Below are positions 8,001-10,000 of a DNA stretch of 10,000 bases, in pieces. The stretch comes from Caldisericia bacterium (GTDB lineage Bacteria; Caldisericota; Caldisericia; B22-G15): assembly GCA_021158845.1 (NCBI GenBank), contig JAGGSY010000009.1:1-10000 (forward strand). Reading direction: 5' to 3'. The position numbers and the translations under genes are program-made. The number at the start of each line of letters is the position of its first letter. The stretch's first letter is position 1. The notes beneath the pieces were generated by a model that worked only from the letters and a program-made list of their open reading frames with translations, was not told the origin of the DNA and ran no database searches.

Positions 8001-8154
8001 AAACTTTGTGAGATTTCAGATACTCTGCATAAGATGGTTTCTCAAACTGAATTATAACCCTTATCTTCTCACCACTTGAAGCTCTAACTCCCAAAAATGG
8101 TAAAGCTGTAAGGATTAAGATTAACACTAATAAAAAGGTTAAAATTTTTTTCAT
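5089..8154 (-). CDS. Secreted subtilisin-family (S8) serine protease with PA, FlgD-Ig, cohesin-like and dockerin domains
   Basis: The 1021-residue preproprotein starts at 8154, with AAGGAG nine nt upstream. Residues 1-26 are a signal peptide with a long hydrophobic core ending near VRAS. Residues 28-125 resemble an I9 propeptide. The S8 domain (about 150-575) holds Asp162 in IIDTGID, His203 in GHGTAVAG, oxyanion Asn294 in AAGNEG and Ser516 in GGTSGATP. A protease-associated insert lies at about 330-470, with Cys363 and Cys416 inside it. A beta-sandwich (585-690) is followed by a FlgD-like Ig domain (697-820) with FSPNGDGVDD and WDGRDIDG. A cohesin-like domain (825-955) comes next. A type-I dockerin (961-1021) carries two calcium loops, DINEDGKVDSSD (964-975) and DFNGDGKVDTED (997-1008). 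The enzyme should be exported, self-processed and calcium-stabilised, degrading external protein. No SLH, sortase or late membrane anchor is seen. Confidence 0.92.
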   Translation of the reverse strand: MKKILTFLLVLILILTALPFLGVRASSGEKIRVIIQFEKPSYAEYLKSHKVFPMSTFTKETYINTLRKEHENILSEAISRGIYIKKRWDYFLAYNGVGAEVDKDQIENLKRVPGVKNVFIAKTFKPATDLFVPLLRAPEVWEMKDGNGLPVTGKGMKIGIIDTGIDYNHPDLGGPGFPNDKVVGGYDFADDDDDPMDPPEQGHGTAVAGIAAGNGKVKGMAPDALLYAYKVFSNQGGASEDDIIAAVEQALKDGCTAVNLSLGSPEGESEGTPELDAMNNAVDLGLIVVAAAGNEGIRSKELRWPISAPGSAKKAISVAASDEGGGSVNIVSPAGFEDRFIPFTYGDGVPEFEEGKEYELVECGYGREKDFKGKDLTGKLALIKRGPLYPEDALLFETKYFNALSHGAEGIVVYNCAPGPLITMELGLDNHPGVELKPAVFIMEEDGKLLKSLLESGAPLKVSFSRKYRPNHLIADFSSQGPTPDGVFKPEISAPGTNTFTTAPEGKYTYGFGGTSGATPFTTGATVLIKQLHPDWTPEDIKTSLMNNAFILENPNNKLPFSWTDQGAGRVDVYAAATTPLLIKPFDLLLKPEKSALSDKEEGITFEVKNVSDKDITFSVSSEVISMVEGITLSYMDEEKTFTVKPGETTTVPFTYSIDDKLPDNYYEGIVYFKTEDRTLHVPIVIQKGLPKPPKKVLEDVSITPRKFSPNGDGVDDTMTFHFKLSLGEKGLFHEESYRSRVTGVIIDILDEKGKTALKSIYHKVLMTGEYEFVWDGRDIDGNFFLDNGRYQYKIYSVTIQSGDQLKLVEEGAKTGYFTVEGVAFPAVKLTGRDSVPKNTEFTIDVLAKAAVDLKRVIAELDFDPEYLEVVEVTPGDFLKQGEVNVTVTPEIDKENGKLKVTVERDAGKGVSGEGVVFRVRFKALKDGGVKISLTRFTGYDSENRPMNFLLSEKVIKITLLMGDINEDGKVDSSDLMIFAQAFGSEEGDPNWNEKCDFNGDGKVDTEDLLLLAQNFGNVAP

Positions 8155-8159
8155 TTCAG

Positions 8160-8210
8160 CTCACTCCTTTCTTTGATTTTTGTAAAATTTAAAAATTCTC
8201 ACCTCCTTTC
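8160..8210 (-). promoter_or_regulatory. Protease leader with two Shine-Dalgarno-like sites and a possible 13-codon mini-ORF
   Basis: On the minus strand the leader holds AAAGGAGGTGAG (8210 to 8199) and, 40 nt later, AAAGGAGTGAG (8170 to 8160), the second being the functional site for the ATG at 8154. The first, stronger site has no properly spaced ATG/GTG/TTG after it. A GTG at 8202, which overlaps this site, opens a frame of 13 codons (start MRIFKFYKNQRKE) closed by TGA at 8163-8161, next to the true start. Whether this leader is translated is unknown; it may be only a relic or a ribosome standby site. Confidence 0.3.
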
Positions 8211-8215
8211 AAGGT

Positions 8216-9583
<1,368 letters not shown>

Positions 9584-9606
9584 GATTATCCCTGAAAAGT
9601 TGAAGT

Positions 9607-9635
9607 TTGACAATTGAGTTTTTCCGATTTACTTG
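9607..9635 (+). promoter_or_regulatory. Possible degenerate rRNA promoter P2
   Basis: A perfect TTGACA lies at 9607-9612, but the downstream candidates TTTACT (9628-9633, 15-bp spacer) and TACTTG (9630-9635, 17-bp spacer) are poor -10 matches. It may be weak, or serve only as an RNA polymerase contact in the array. Confidence 0.3.
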
Positions 9636-9660
9636 ACAAAGTAACTTTTTTTGTTAAACT
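9633..9660 (+). promoter_or_regulatory. Putative rRNA promoter P3
   Basis: TTGACA at 9633-9638 is followed after 16 bp by TAAACT at 9655-9660, within TTTTTGTTAAACT (9648-9660). Transcription would begin near 9667. Confidence 0.65.
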
Positions 9661-9670
9661 TAAAAATTGC

Positions 9671-9698
9671 TTGACAACCTCACAATTTTTGATAAAAT
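9671..9698 (+). promoter_or_regulatory. Putative rRNA promoter P4, nearest to 16S
   Basis: TTGACA at 9671-9676 and TAAAAT at 9693-9698 have the same 16-bp spacer as P1 and P3, within TTTTTGATAAAAT (9686-9698). Transcription would begin near 9705, giving an rRNA leader of about 95 nt. Confidence 0.7.
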
Positions 9699-9717
9699 TT
9701 CTTTGGAAAAAGAGATT

Positions 9718-9762
9718 TGCACCTTGAAAACTAAGCAGTATCTGTGCCTTGCGAACCTAAGC
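9718..9762 (+). promoter_or_regulatory. rRNA leader with boxA-like antitermination element and imperfect direct repeat
   Basis: TGCACCTTGAAAA at 9718-9730 resembles the boxA element of bacterial rRNA leaders, where NusB and S10 load an antitermination complex. CCTTGAAAACTAAGC (9722-9736) is partly repeated as CCTTGCGAACCTAAGC (9747-9762). CTCTTTATAGG near 9771-9781 is another weaker boxA-like stretch. Confidence 0.4.
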
Positions 9763-9782
9763 TAAATTAACTCTTTATAGGA

Positions 9783-9801
9783 TGAAACCTATGTGAGTTT
9801 C

Positions 9802-9802
<1 letters not shown>
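9783..9802 (+). other. Small hairpin just before the 16S 5' end
   Basis: TGAAAC (9783-9788) can pair with GTTTCA (9797-9802) around an 8-nt loop, ending at the expected mature 16S 5' end. It may be part of the 16S processing stem, whose other half would lie downstream of the window; this is inference. Confidence 0.3.

Positions 9803-10000
<198 letters not shown>

Overview
The window is bacterial: the first ~200 nt of a 16S rRNA gene lie at the right edge, and every gene has a clear Shine-Dalgarno site except the one at the left edge. The protein genes are AT-rich (AGA/AGG arginine and ATA isoleucine codons are common), while the visible 16S is strikingly G+C-rich, with tight UUCG-capped stems. 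Low-GC genes with GC-rich rRNA suggest a thermophile, and the gene content (B12-dependent mutase-like enzyme, secreted subtilase) fits an anaerobic peptide or amino-acid fermenter. I cannot fix the phylum from 199 nt of 16S; Caldisericota-, Coprothermobacterota-, Thermotogota- or Firmicutes-like lineages are all possible (inference).

Left edge (1-240): the start of a minus-strand membrane-protein gene, probably of the LPG-synthase/flippase transmembrane family, too short at this edge for a standard ORF call. It diverges from the next gene across a small palindrome that puts a TATAAT on each strand.

Metabolic cassette (241-5046, plus): four tightly packed genes, three joined by short overlaps and the last 12 nt downstream. 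They encode an octopine/nopaline-dehydrogenase-family enzyme, a single-chain protein with an N-terminal B12-binding domain and a mutase-like barrel, a D-Ala-D-Ala-ligase-like ATP-grasp enzyme without the usual N-terminal Ddl motif, and a group-I NifS/IscS-type cysteine desulfurase. I do not recognise this combination as a described pathway. Together it looks like an amino-acid rearrangement / N-alkylation / ligation route of unknown substrate, and it is the best candidate here for an undescribed system. A hairpin at 5045-5069 separates it from the convergent protease gene.

Protease (5089-8154, minus): a secreted 1021-residue subtilisin-family protease with propeptide, PA insert, beta-sandwich domains including a FlgD-like Ig domain, and both a cohesin-like and a dockerin domain in one chain. 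It probably degrades external protein, feeding amino acids to the cell.

Right side (8277-10000, plus): serS, divergent from the protease gene across a second TTATAAT/ATTATAA palindrome, then 232 bp holding a tandem array of TTGACA promoters (the first inside the end of serS), a boxA-like leader with an imperfect repeat, and the 5' end of 16S rRNA. No tRNA, CRISPR array, insertion sequence or phage gene was seen.
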